From Rhodoferax_B ferrireducens_A (lineage in GTDB: Bacteria > Pseudomonadota > Gammaproteobacteria > Burkholderiales > Burkholderiaceae_C): DNA of 64,000 nucleotides. Position numbers and translations under genes: made by a program. Below, piece after piece: positions 23,982 through 32,650 of the stretch (position 1 is its first letter; each line of letters begins with the position of its first letter). Location of the stretch: the NCBI RefSeq assembly GCF_031458075.1, contig NZ_JAVDXT010000003.1, positions 124,001-188,000 of the forward strand, read 5' to 3'. Under the pieces are notes generated by a model. It saw nothing but the letters and a program-made list of their open reading frames with translations, was not told where the DNA came from and did no database searches.

Positions 23982-25988
23982 ATGAACACGCGACAACTTC
24001 GCAACATCGGCATCATCGCCCACGTCGACGCTGGCAAGACCACCGTCAGCGAACGGGTGCTGTTCACCACCGGCGAAATCCACCGGACCGGTGAGGTACA
24101 CGACGGCAACGCCACCATGGACTACGACCCGCAGGAGCGGGCGCGCGGCATCACCATCAACAGCGCCGCCACCACCGTGGCCTGGCGCGGCCACCAGATC
24201 AACCTGATCGACACGCCCGGCCACATCGACTTCAACATCGAGGTCAGCCGCTCGCTGCGCGTGCTCGACGGCGCGGTCGTGGTGTTCGACGGCGTGGCCG
24301 GCGTGGAGCCGCAGACCGAGACCAACTGGCGCCTGGCCGACCAATACCATGTGCCGCGCATCGCCCTGGTCAACAAGCTGGACCGCACCGGCGCCGACTT
24401 TGCGCGCGTGGTCGCGATGATCGCCGAACGCCTGGGCGTGCAACCCCTGGTGCTGCAACTGCCGATAGGCCAGGAAGCCGAATTTGCCGGCGTGGTCGAC
24501 CTGCTGAGCATGCAAGCCCTGTACTGGCCCCCCAACGAACGCGGCCAGCCCACACTGACGCGCGCCGCCATTCCCGCCAACATGCAGCAAGCCGCCGAGG
24601 CGGCGCGCCGCACCCTGGTTGATCTGGCCGTGGAACAGGACGACGCCGCGCTCACGGCATATCTGGATGGCCAGGCCGTGCCCGACGACAGCCTGCGCGA
24701 CTGCATCCGCAAGGGCACGCTGACCCGCGCCTTCGTGCCGGTGCTGGCCGGCGCAGCCTTGAAGAACAAGGGCATAGAGCCCTTGCTCGACGCCGTGGTC
24801 GACTACCTGCCGGCGCCCGAAGACCGCGCCAGCGATCTGCCATCCGGTGACGGTTTTGCGGCCCTGGTGTTCAAGGTTGTGCACGACGAGCACGGCACGC
24901 TGAGCTATCTGCGCGTCTACCGTGGCGAAGCCCATGCGGGCACCCAGGTGCTGAACGCCAACACCGGCCAGCGCGAGCGCTTGTCGCGCGTGGTGCAAAT
25001 GCATGCGGACCGGCGCGAGGAACTGGCACTGGCGCAAGCCGGCGACATCGTGGCCGTGGCCGGGCTGAAGAACAGCAAAACCGGCCACACGCTCACCGAC
25101 CCGGCGCAGCCGGTGCTGCTGGAGGAAATCCACGCGCCTGAGCCCGTCATCTCGATGGCGGTGGAGCCGCGCTCGCGCGAAGACCAGGACAGCTTCTCGC
25201 GCGGCCTGCACACGCTGGTCGACGAAGACCCGAGCCTGCGCCTCGGCCAGGACGACGAAACCGGCCAGACCCTGCTGTCCGGCGTCGGCGAGCTGCAGCT
25301 GGAAGTGACGTTGGAAAAGCTGCGCAGCCGCTTCGGCGTGACCGTGCATACCGGCCAGCCCCAGGTAGCGCTGCGCGAGACCATCAGCCGCCCGGCCCAG
25401 GTGCGCCATCTGCACAAAAAGCAGAGCGGCGGCCCCGGCCAGTACGCCGAGGTGGTGCTGCGCATCGAGCCGCTGGAGCGCGGCGGCGGCCTGCTGTTTG
25501 AGAGCGCCGTCACGGGCGGGGCGATTCCGAAGGAATTCATCCCCAGCGTGGAGCAAGGCGTGCGGCGTGCGGCCCTGGCCGGCGTGCTGGCCGGGCATCC
25601 GGTGGTGGATGTGCGGGTGGTGCTGGAAGACGGTAGCTTCCACGAGAAGGACTCGTCGACCCTGGCGTTTGAGGCCGCCGGCATGCAGGCCTTTACCCAG
25701 GCCCAGCGCAGTGCCGGGCCGACTCTGCTGGAGCCGGTGATGGACGTGGAAGTCACCACGCCGATGGACCATGTGGGCGACGTGATTGGCGACCTGAACC
25801 GCAGGCGCGGCCATGTGCGCAGCCAGGACCAGCGCGGCAACGCGGCGGTTGTGCGCGCCATGGTGCCGCTGCAGACGCTGTTTGGCTACATCGGCAGCCT
25901 GCGCGCGCTGACCGCCGGACGCGCCAGCTACACGATGCAGTTCGACCACTACGCCGAGGCGCCGCGGCAAGTGCCGGCACACGCCTGA
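23982..25988 (+). CDS. EF-G paralog (FusA2-like / ribosomal-protection-type translational GTPase)
   Basis: 668 aa translational GTPase, somewhat shorter than the main EF-G (about 700). GTPase motifs: AHVDAGKTT (G1, about 12-20), ERARGITI (G2), DTPGHIDF (G3), NKLDR (G4). Domain II, III-V follow, ending with the EF-G-like C-terminus MVPLQTLFGYIGSLRALTAG. This is not the str-operon copy: no rpsL, rpsG or tuf nearby. Paralogs of this kind include factors that act on stalled or drug-bound ribosomes as well as uncharacterised EF-G2 proteins. AAGGA precedes ATG 23982. Its long leader with two terminators suggests expression conditional on translation status. Confidence 0.9.
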   Translation: MNTRQLRNIGIIAHVDAGKTTVSERVLFTTGEIHRTGEVHDGNATMDYDPQERARGITINSAATTVAWRGHQINLIDTPGHIDFNIEVSRSLRVLDGAVVVFDGVAGVEPQTETNWRLADQYHVPRIALVNKLDRTGADFARVVAMIAERLGVQPLVLQLPIGQEAEFAGVVDLLSMQALYWPPNERGQPTLTRAAIPANMQQAAEAARRTLVDLAVEQDDAALTAYLDGQAVPDDSLRDCIRKGTLTRAFVPVLAGAALKNKGIEPLLDAVVDYLPAPEDRASDLPSGDGFAALVFKVVHDEHGTLSYLRVYRGEAHAGTQVLNANTGQRERLSRVVQMHADRREELALAQAGDIVAVAGLKNSKTGHTLTDPAQPVLLEEIHAPEPVISMAVEPRSREDQDSFSRGLHTLVDEDPSLRLGQDDETGQTLLSGVGELQLEVTLEKLRSRFGVTVHTGQPQVALRETISRPAQVRHLHKKQSGGPGQYAEVVLRIEPLERGGGLLFESAVTGGAIPKEFIPSVEQGVRRAALAGVLAGHPVVDVRVVLEDGSFHEKDSSTLAFEAAGMQAFTQAQRSAGPTLLEPVMDVEVTTPMDHVGDVIGDLNRRRGHVRSQDQRGNAAVVRAMVPLQTLFGYIGSLRALTAGRASYTMQFDHYAEAPRQVPAHA

Positions 25989-25993
25989 GCCTG

Positions 25994-26024
25994 ACAAGGG
26001 CGAACCGCAAGGTTCGCCCTTTTT
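25994..26024 (+). terminator. terminator after the EF-G paralog
   Basis: AAGGGCGAACC, GCAA tetraloop, GGTTCGCCCTTTTTT: a perfect 11-bp stem with a GNRA loop and a T run, immediately after the stop codon. Confidence 0.95.
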
Positions 26025-26034
26025 TATGCATGAA

Positions 26035-26080
26035 ATCAGCAGCTAGCGCATATTTCACCTGCGCCAGCAGCTATCTAAAC
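26035..26080. repeat. palindromic repeat A, copy 7 (between convergent genes)
   Basis: ATCAGCAGCTAGCGCATATT, then TCACCTGCGCCAGCAGCTAT. The inner arms pair almost fully. The outer CTATCTAAACAG provides the TAG stop of the convergent PNPOx-like gene at 26075. Confidence 0.75.
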
Positions 26081-26740
26081 AGTAACAGAACCCTGCCACT
26101 GCCGTACATAGGCCGGCACGTCGCCGGGCCCGGGTGCGTCCTCCACCGGCGCAGCCTGGGTCTGCACCAGCGGCAGCACACCCGTCCACACCGGAATGCC
26201 CATGTCCTCCGCATCGTCGATGGGCGGGCCGCTGCGCAGCTTGCACACCGCCTCATCCAGCGCGATGCGCATCACCGTGGTGGCGGCGAATTCCTTGTCG
26301 TTGCCGCGGCGGATTTCCGCATTCCGGCCCGGCGCCAGCTTGTCCATGAAGGCATCCAGCGCGGCGCGTTTGGCAGCGTCTTCGGTCACGCGTTCAAAGC
26401 TGCCGTAGATCACGGCCGAGCGGTAGTTCATCGAATGGTTGAAGGCCGAGCGCGCCAGCACCAGGCCGTCCACATGGGTGATGGCCACGCAGGCCTGGGT
26501 GCCGCCGGCCAACAGCTTCAGCAGGCGGCCGCCGTTCGAGCCGTGGATGTACAAATGCTCGCCCTCGCGCCAGCAGGCAGTGGGGATGTTGTGCGTGCCC
26601 TTGTCGTCCACGAAAGCGATGTGGCACACATAGGCTGCATCGATGATGGCGTGCAGCGTGCTGCGCTGGTAGTCGGCGTTCTCGGCAATCCGGCGGATGC
26701 GGGTGCGTGCGCTGGGCGGCGCAACGGCGGTGTCGGTCAT
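26075..26740 (-). CDS. pyridoxamine 5'-phosphate oxidase-like flavin-binding protein
   Basis: 221 aa cytosolic protein of the PNPOx-like split-barrel group that also includes NimA-type and general flavin-nucleotide-binding proteins. Visible are RSTLHAIIDAAYVCHIAFVD, split by a turn, then NIPTACWREGEHLYIHGSNG near 75-95 and the NYRSAVIYGSFERV block near 137-150, typical of this group. Start at ATG 26740. Divergent from a MocR regulator with shared upstream repeats, which suggests it is that regulator's target and may touch vitamin B6 or flavin chemistry. Activity not determined. Confidence 0.85.
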   Translation of the reverse strand: MTDTAVAPPSARTRIRRIAENADYQRSTLHAIIDAAYVCHIAFVDDKGTHNIPTACWREGEHLYIHGSNGGRLLKLLAGGTQACVAITHVDGLVLARSAFNHSMNYRSAVIYGSFERVTEDAAKRAALDAFMDKLAPGRNAEIRRGNDKEFAATTVMRIALDEAVCKLRSGPPIDDAEDMGIPVWTGVLPLVQTQAAPVEDAPGPGDVPAYVRQWQGSVTV

Positions 26741-26787
26741 GGGGCGGGTTTCCAAAAGAAGAGTGAAAGGCAGCGCACTATAATTTT

Positions 26788-26834
26788 TACTGGCTCTAAA
26801 AATAGAACCAGAAGTCATTAATTTTCTAGAACCA
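26788..26834. promoter_or_regulatory. probable MocR operator repeats
   Basis: An imperfect palindrome CTGGCTCTA-AAAA-TAGAACCAG (26790-26811) followed by another TAGAACCA at 26827-26834, 24 bases after the first. Direct repeats of this kind are typical binding sites of MocR-type regulators. They overlap the likely -35 of the divergent PNPOx-like gene (possible -10 TATAGT). Confidence 0.55.
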
Positions 26835-26891
26835 CGATTCATTTATAAACCCCAATGACGTGCGCCACGGCTCTCACTCCAGGAACCCATG

Positions 26892-26976
26892 GGGCCGGCT
26901 TTGCCGGACCATCGGGTTCGCCCCCTGAAGGGGGTTGGCGAGAGCGACACGAAGTGCGCGAAGCCTGGGGGGGGAA
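26892..26976. repeat. dispersed repeat family B, copy 2
   Basis: Reverse complement of the copy at 3160-3240: GGCTTTGCC, then CCCCCTGAAGGGGG, then CACGAAGTG, then AGCCTGGGGG. It lies between the operator repeats and the MocR start codon. Confidence 0.7.
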
Positions 26977-26991
26977 CCATGTAAGGCCACG

Positions 26992-28446
26992 ATGGACTAC
27001 GCCGTACTGTTCGCACAATTCAGCCAGGCCCATGCGCAGCACGGCTGGCCGCGCCAACGCCTGCTGCATGCCTGCCTGCGCGCGGCCATCCGCAGCGGCA
27101 CGCTCGGCGCCGGCACGCGCCTGCTGGCGACGCGGCAGTTGGCCAGCGACCTGGGTGTGTCGCGCAACACCGTGCTGTACGCGTACGAGCAGTTGGCCAC
27201 CGAAGGCTATGTGCAGCCGGATCGGCGCGGCACGCGGGTGGCGGACGTGGCCGTCGCCCGCCCAGCCGCACGGACGCGCCCGGCCCAGCCGCCACCCACC
27301 CTGTCGCGCCGTTCCCAAACGGCAGAGCCGCTGCCCGAAGCGCATTTGATGGGCGCCTTCGTGCCCGGTGTGCCCTCGCTGGTCGACTTTCCGCTGCCGG
27401 CCTGGCAGCGGCTGATGGACCGGGCCTGGCGTGCCACCTCTACCGTGCAGCTCAACTACGGCGGCCCGGCCGGCCAGCCACTGCTGCGCGAAGCGATTGC
27501 CGAGCATCTGCGCGCCTCGCGCGGCGTGGTCTGCGAGGCGCGCCAGGTGTTCGTCACCGACGGCACGCAAAGCAGCCTGGACCTGTGCGCCCACGCCTTC
27601 GCCGACGCCGGCGACACCGTGTGGCTGGAAAACCCCGGCTACCGCGGCGCGCTGACGGCGTTCAAAGCCGCCGAGCTGCGGGTCCACGGCATTCCGGTGG
27701 ACGTGGACGGCATGGCGCCCAGCGCTGACGACTGGCGCCAACATGCACCGAAGCTGGTCTACGCCACGCCCTCCCACCAGTACCCGCTGGGCAGCGTGCT
27801 GAACCTGCCGCGCCGGCTGGCGCTGATCGCCCAGGCCCAGGCTGCGGGCGCGCTGCTGATCGAGGACGATTACGACAGCGAATTCCGCCACGACGGCCCG
27901 CCGCTGGCCGCCATGCAGGGCCTGCTGCCGGATGCGCCGGTGCTGTACCTGGGCACCTTCAGCAAGACCATGTTTCCGGCGCTGCGCATTGGCTTCATCG
28001 TGGTGCCGCAGAACCTGGTGGCGCCGCTGGAGCGGCTGGTGACGCAGTCGGTGCCACGGGGCCGCGCGGCCGACCAACTGGCGCTGGCGGAGTTTCTGCG
28101 CAGCGGCCAGTTCGCGACCCATCTGCGCCGCATGCGCCGCCTGTACCGGCAGCGGCGCGATGCGCTGCACAGCGCGCTGGAGAAATATCTAGGCGGCGTA
28201 GCCCAGGTCTATGGCGGCTCGGCCGGCATGCACCTGGCGCTGGGCCTGGATGCGTCGATTCCGGATGTGCTGGTCAGCGCCCAGGCCTTGCAAAAAGGCA
28301 TCGTCGCGCACCCGCTGAGCGCCCATGCAGTAGGCGACAGCGGGCCGGTGTGGAACGGGCTGATGCTGGGCTACGCCCAGGTACCGGCAGAGCAGATGGA
28401 CGCGGCGGTGAAGAAGCTCGCGGCCATCGTCCGCAAGCAAGGCTGA
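26992..28446 (+). CDS. MocR/PdxR-type transcriptional regulator (GntR head, aminotransferase-like body)
   Basis: 484 aa. N-terminal GntR winged helix (about 10-80): RAAIRSGTLGAGTRLLATRQ then LASDLGVSRNTVLYAYEQLA. The rest is a fold type I aminotransferase domain with VFVTDGTQSSLDL, PGYRGALTAF, ATPSHQYPLGSVL and the PLP-binding lysine at about 325 in LGTFSKTMFPALRIG. MocR proteins sense PLP or related ligands and commonly activate a divergent gene; here that is the PNPOx-like gene, which fits a PdxR-like or B6-related role. Start at ATG 26992. Its end is 1 bp from the convergent ABC ATPase stop. Confidence 0.93.
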   Translation: MDYAVLFAQFSQAHAQHGWPRQRLLHACLRAAIRSGTLGAGTRLLATRQLASDLGVSRNTVLYAYEQLATEGYVQPDRRGTRVADVAVARPAARTRPAQPPPTLSRRSQTAEPLPEAHLMGAFVPGVPSLVDFPLPAWQRLMDRAWRATSTVQLNYGGPAGQPLLREAIAEHLRASRGVVCEARQVFVTDGTQSSLDLCAHAFADAGDTVWLENPGYRGALTAFKAAELRVHGIPVDVDGMAPSADDWRQHAPKLVYATPSHQYPLGSVLNLPRRLALIAQAQAAGALLIEDDYDSEFRHDGPPLAAMQGLLPDAPVLYLGTFSKTMFPALRIGFIVVPQNLVAPLERLVTQSVPRGRAADQLALAEFLRSGQFATHLRRMRRLYRQRRDALHSALEKYLGGVAQVYGGSAGMHLALGLDASIPDVLVSAQALQKGIVAHPLSAHAVGDSGPVWNGLMLGYAQVPAEQMDAAVKKLAAIVRKQG

Positions 28447-28447
28447 A

Positions 28448-29512
28448 CTACAGGCGCTGCTGCGTCGCCTCGTCGAACACATGGACGCGGGCCGGATCGA
28501 TGGCCAGCGTGATGTTGTCGCCGGGCTTGACCAGCAAGCGGTCGTGCACCAGCGCCTGCACCGGCTGGCCCTGGGCTTCGCAGGTCAGCAAGGTGTCGGC
28601 ACCGCTGAACTCGACCACCTTGACTTCGCAGGGGATGCCATTGGCTTCGCCCGCCGGCCGCACCTGCAGATGCTCGGGGCGCAGGCCTAGCAGCACACGG
28701 CGGCTGCCCAGGCTGGCAAACGTGTCCCGCAGCAGGACTTGACCACCAAAATCGGCTATGGCGCAGGTATTGTCTGCGCCAGCAGCTACTATATTCATAG
28801 CAGGAGAACCGATAAAAGTCGCCACGAAGCTGTTGCAGGGTCGGTCATACAGCTCGGCCGGCGTGCCGATCTGCTCGACCTTACCGTCGCGCAGCACGAT
28901 GATGCGGTCGGCCATGGTCATGGCTTCGATCTGATCGTGGGTCACGTAGACGGACGTGGTCTTCAGCCGCTGGTGCAGGGCGCGGATTTCGGTGCGCATT
29001 TGCACCCGCAGCTTGGCGTCCAGATTGCTCAGCGGCTCGTCGAACAGAAACACCTGCGGGTCGCGCACCATGGCCCGGCCCATGGCCACGCGCTGGCGCT
29101 GACCGCCAGACAACTGGCGCGGCAGGCGATCCAGCATCTTGTCCAGGCCCAGCATCTTGGCGGCGCCCGCCACCTTGCTGGCGATGGTGCCAGGCGGTGT
29201 GCCGGCAATCATCAGGCCAAAGCCCATGTTGTCCTGCACCGTCATATGCGGGTACAGCGCATAGGTCTGGAACACCATGGACACGCCCCGCTCTTTGGGC
29301 GGCAGGCCGTTGACGACCTTGTCGCCGATGCGTATCTGGCCGGCGTCGGGCGCGTCCAGCCCGGCCAGCATGCGCAGCAAGGTGGATTTTCCGCAGCCGC
29401 TGGGGCCGACGAAAACGGCGAATTCACCGTCGCCGATGGCGATGTCGACGCCGCGGATGACCTGGGTGTTGGCAAAGGATTTCTCGATGCCGGAGAGAGT
29501 GACGGATGCCAT
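28448..29512 (-). CDS. sugar ABC transporter ATP-binding protein (MalK/UgpC type)
   Basis: 354 aa ATPase of a CUT1 sugar importer. Walker A GPSGCGKST near 36-44, Q-loop VFQTYALYP, signature LSGGQRQRVAMGRAM near 134-148, Walker B VFLFDEPLSNLD near 155-166, switch His in VTHDQ. The C-terminal OB/TOBE region (about 235-354) is typical of MalK/UgpC. Start at ATG 29512, 25 bp after permease 2. A family-A repeat lies inside the frame near residues 237-252, at the join between the ATPase and the OB-fold. Last gene of the operon. Confidence 0.94.
   Translation of the reverse strand: MASVTLSGIEKSFANTQVIRGVDIAIGDGEFAVFVGPSGCGKSTLLRMLAGLDAPDAGQIRIGDKVVNGLPPKERGVSMVFQTYALYPHMTVQDNMGFGLMIAGTPPGTIASKVAGAAKMLGLDKMLDRLPRQLSGGQRQRVAMGRAMVRDPQVFLFDEPLSNLDAKLRVQMRTEIRALHQRLKTTSVYVTHDQIEAMTMADRIIVLRDGKVEQIGTPAELYDRPCNSFVATFIGSPAMNIVAAGADNTCAIADFGGQVLLRDTFASLGSRRVLLGLRPEHLQVRPAGEANGIPCEVKVVEFSGADTLLTCEAQGQPVQALVHDRLLVKPGDNITLAIDPARVHVFDEATQQRL
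28755..28805. repeat. palindromic repeat A, copy 8 (inside the ABC ATPase frame)
   Basis: GCTATGGCGCAGGTATTG, TCTGCGCCAGCAGCTACTAT, ATTCATAGCAGG. The arms GGCGCAG and CTGCGCC are perfect. The gene stays open and the element encodes NIVAAGADNTCAIAD in the linker before the OB-fold. Confidence 0.75.
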
Positions 29513-29537
29513 GGATGTATATGCTCTGGATAAAAAG

Positions 29538-30368
29538 TTAGCCGCCCTTGACACCGCCGGCGGTGAGTCCGCCCACGATTTCCTTTTGGATCAGCAAGGT
29601 GAGGATCAGCACCGGCAAGGTGACCAGCAAGGCCGCCGCTGCCAGCGGGCCCCAGGCGATCTGCTCGAAGGTCAGCACGTTGTAGATGGCGACCGGCAGG
29701 GTGCGGGTTTCACGCCCCGCCAGCACCGCGCCGAAGATGAAGTTGTTCCACGAAAAGATGAAGGCCAGGATGCCGGCCACCGTGATGCCGGGCCGGGCCA
29801 GCGGCAAGGCGATATGTCGAAAGCGCTGCCAGGGCGAGCAGCCATCGACCACCGCCGCCTCTTCCAGCTCCACCGGCAAGGTCTCGAAATAACCCGACAC
29901 GATGTAGACCATGATGGGCACGGTTATCACCAAATGGGTGATGATCACCGGCGCCAAGGTACCCGTCAGACCCAGCGCCTGGAACAAGGTGAACAGCGGG
30001 ATCAGAAAGCTGATGGCCGGTGTCATGCGGGCGATCAGAATCACCATCAGCAGCTTGCGCGCCTTCATGCGCGCCACGCCGTAGCCGGCCGGCACGCCGA
30101 TCAGCAGCGCTACCACCGTCGCCGTACCCGACACCATGATGCTGTTCAGCAGGTACTGGAAGAAGGGCCCGCTGTCGAACACCTTCACAAAGTTGGCCAA
30201 GGTGGGTGGGCTGGGGATGAACACCGGCGGATAGGCCAGGTTGTCGACCTCGTTCTTGAAGGCCAGCGACAGCATCCAGACGAAGAAGCTGATGGCGGGC
30301 GACACCAGCAGGAATACGCAGATACCCAGCAGCAGCTTGTCGCGCAAGCGGTCACGTAATTTATTCAT
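29538..30368 (-). CDS. sugar ABC transporter permease (MalG/UgpE type)
   Basis: 276 aa inner-membrane protein with six hydrophobic segments. The cytoplasmic EAA loop that contacts the ATPase is ELEEAAVVDGCSPWQRFRHI near residues 180-199. Ends with the LIQKEIVGGLTAGGVKG motif typical of the second permease in CUT1 importers. Start at ATG 30368, overlapping the stop of permease 1 by 8 bp. Confidence 0.94.
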   Translation of the reverse strand: MNKLRDRLRDKLLLGICVFLLVSPAISFFVWMLSLAFKNEVDNLAYPPVFIPSPPTLANFVKVFDSGPFFQYLLNSIMVSGTATVVALLIGVPAGYGVARMKARKLLMVILIARMTPAISFLIPLFTLFQALGLTGTLAPVIITHLVITVPIMVYIVSGYFETLPVELEEAAVVDGCSPWQRFRHIALPLARPGITVAGILAFIFSWNNFIFGAVLAGRETRTLPVAIYNVLTFEQIAWGPLAAAALLVTLPVLILTLLIQKEIVGGLTAGGVKGG

Positions 30369-31224
30369 AGTATTTCGAGCGCTCGCGCAGCCAGAACAGC
30401 AGCATCGATAGAGCCACCACCAGCACAAAGAACACCACCACCACGGCCGAGGACTTGCCGATCTGGTAGAAGGAAAACGCCTGCAGGTACAGGTAGATGT
30501 TGATGGTCTCGGTCGAGGTGCCGGGGCCGCCCTGGGTGATCACGTAGATGGTGTCGAAGGTCTTCAGCGCATCGATGAGCCGCACCACCGCCGCCACCAG
30601 AATGAAGGGCAGCAGCAGCGGCAGGGTCACATAGCGGAAGGTCTGCCAGCGGCTCGCGCCCTCCATGAAGGCGGCTTCGAACGGGTCGGTCGGCAAGGAG
30701 GCCAGGCCGCCCAGCACGATCAGCATCACCAATGGCGTCCACTGCCAGACATCGACCAGCACCAGGCACAGAATCGCCAGCTTGGGCGAATACACCCATT
30801 CGCTCGGGCCTATGCCGACCAGCGACAGCAGGTAGTTGAGCACGCCCTGCTGTGGGTGGAACATCATCACCCAGACCAGCGCAATCGCCACCGGTGTGGC
30901 CATCATGGGCAGCACAAAAGCGCCACGCCAGAAGCCGCGCCCGGCGAACTGCTGGTTGAACACCAGCGCGGCCGCCGTGCCCAGCACCAGCGGTGCGGCC
31001 ACGGCCAGGGTGGTGAAGACCAGGGTGTGGGCAATCGACTCCAGGAAGCGCGTATTGCTCGCCAACTCGGCGTAATTGCCCAGACCGGCAAAGGTGGCTT
31101 TGGAGCCAATCTTCCAGTCGAACAGGCTCATCCACAGCGTGAACATCCAGGGGAAGACGATCACGGCGGTGATGACCACCACGGCGGGCAGGATGAACCA
31201 CAGAAACGGCGACGGCTTTCGCAT
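30361..31224 (-). CDS. sugar ABC transporter permease (MalF/UgpA type)
   Basis: 287 aa with six hydrophobic segments, the first at PFLWFILPAVVVITAVIVFP. The EAA loop reads PTDPFEAAFMEGASRWQTFR near 190-209. GGPGTSTETINIYLYLQAF near the C-terminus is typical of the first permease in this class. Start at ATG 31224. It lies 76 bp after the binding-protein gene and is translationally coupled to permease 2. Confidence 0.94.
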   Translation of the reverse strand: MRKPSPFLWFILPAVVVITAVIVFPWMFTLWMSLFDWKIGSKATFAGLGNYAELASNTRFLESIAHTLVFTTLAVAAPLVLGTAAALVFNQQFAGRGFWRGAFVLPMMATPVAIALVWVMMFHPQQGVLNYLLSLVGIGPSEWVYSPKLAILCLVLVDVWQWTPLVMLIVLGGLASLPTDPFEAAFMEGASRWQTFRYVTLPLLLPFILVAAVVRLIDALKTFDTIYVITQGGPGTSTETINIYLYLQAFSFYQIGKSSAVVVVFFVLVVALSMLLFWLRERSKYYE

Positions 31225-31300
31225 GCCTACAGCTCCACGCGCCCGGGGTGGAGCGCACAAGGGAAAGAACCAGCCCACGCCAGCGGCGCGGGCCACGGCA

Positions 31301-32629
31301 TCAGGTTTCGGACTTGGCCAGCACCGGGGCGAATTCGGCCGTAGCCTTCTTCAGCTCCGCCGCCACATCGCCACCGGTCAGCATGTTGTTCAGCGCAATG
31401 CCGAACACGTCGCGGAACTCGGTCACCGGCTCGATGATGGGCAGTCCGGGGCGGGCGATCTTCAGCGACTCGGCCACGGCGCTCAGCCATTCGGCGGGCA
31501 CCTTGAGGTTGGCAATCGCCTCGGCATTCGAATACGCCGACAAGCGCACCGGTGCGCCCGAGGCGGTGGCCAGCATGCGCGCCTGCATGGCCTTGCCGGT
31601 CGCCCATTGGATGTAGTACCAGGCCGGGCCCTTCTTGGTGGTGAAGGCCGACACGCCGATGCCATCACCAAAGGTCGGCGACACCTGCAGCTTGGGGCCG
31701 GGCGGCATCACGCCGTAGCCGACCTTGCCGACGATCTTGGACTTGGCCGGGTCTTCCAGCGGCGGCGCAAAGCCCGAACCATCCAGCCACATCGCCGCCT
31801 TGCCTTGCAGGAACAGGCTTTGCGCCTCGTTCCAGTTGTAGCCGGCCACACCGGCCGGGCCGGTGTTTTTCAACAGGTCGCGGTACATGGTGGCCGAGGC
31901 CAGAGCTTCGGGGGTTTCGGTCGCCAGCTTGCCGTTGGCATCGAAGAACTGGCCGCCAAAGCCGAGGAACAGGCCGGTCCACAGCGGCACATTGGCGTTC
32001 TTCAGGCCGCGGCCGACGAAGCCAACCACGCCGGTCGCCGGGTCGTGCAGCTTCTTGGCGGCGTTGACGATGTCGGCATAGCTCTTGGGATAGGCCACGC
32101 CCTTGGCGGCGAACAGCTCCTTGTTCCAGTACAGCACCCAGGGGTCAAGGTTGAACGGCAGGCTGTCGATACGGCCATCGCTCTGGGTGGCGTAGAACAT
32201 GCCACCGGCGGAATAGTCCTTCAGGTCGAAGTCGGGCGCCGCACCGTTGGCAAACAGGCCACGCAGGTCTTCCATCCACTTGCCCTTGGCGAACTGGCGT
32301 TTTTGCACGTGGTAGCTGAGGTGCACTACGTCGAAGCTGGTTTTGCCGGAGTTGAATTCGATCACCGTCTTCTGGCGCGACTGCTGCTCGGGCACCTGCT
32401 CGGCGCCGACCTTGATGCCGGTCAGATCTTCGAATTCCTTCTGGTACTTCTGCAGCAGCTCGCCGCGCGGGCTTTTGATCAGGTGCACCTCGATGCTCTG
32501 GCCGCTGTAGCGCTTCCAGTCGAAAGCCCCCTGGGCCTGGGCTTGTGTCGAGGTGAGGGGCAAGCCGGCCAGCGCGGTGGCGCCGGCGGCGGCCTGCAAG
32601 ACGGTGCGGCGTGGAATGGAACGTGTCAT
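31301..32629 (-). CDS. extracellular sugar-binding protein of the ABC importer
   Basis: 442 aa periplasmic binding protein of the MalE-like family 1. The N-terminus MTRSIPRRTVLQAAAGATAL has a twin-arginine type signal (RRTVLQ) and a likely cleavage at AQAQG. Lobe motifs include SFDVVHLSYHVQKRQFAKG-like segment (about 98-115), LPFNLDPWVLYWNKELF and GKAAMWLDGSG. The sugar cannot be read from sequence; FucU and the sugar-acid aldolase-like gene upstream point to a hexose or 6-deoxyhexose. Confidence 0.92.
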   Translation of the reverse strand: MTRSIPRRTVLQAAAGATALAGLPLTSTQAQAQGAFDWKRYSGQSIEVHLIKSPRGELLQKYQKEFEDLTGIKVGAEQVPEQQSRQKTVIEFNSGKTSFDVVHLSYHVQKRQFAKGKWMEDLRGLFANGAAPDFDLKDYSAGGMFYATQSDGRIDSLPFNLDPWVLYWNKELFAAKGVAYPKSYADIVNAAKKLHDPATGVVGFVGRGLKNANVPLWTGLFLGFGGQFFDANGKLATETPEALASATMYRDLLKNTGPAGVAGYNWNEAQSLFLQGKAAMWLDGSGFAPPLEDPAKSKIVGKVGYGVMPPGPKLQVSPTFGDGIGVSAFTTKKGPAWYYIQWATGKAMQARMLATASGAPVRLSAYSNAEAIANLKVPAEWLSAVAESLKIARPGLPIIEPVTEFRDVFGIALNNMLTGGDVAAELKKATAEFAPVLAKSET

Positions 32630-32650
32630 GTTTGTCTCCTAGTTTTTTGT

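Noticed and set aside
23628..25997. 789-codon frame on the minus strand opposite the EF-G paralog
   Set aside because: Antisense shadow of a clear GTPase gene; no start signal and a biased composition.
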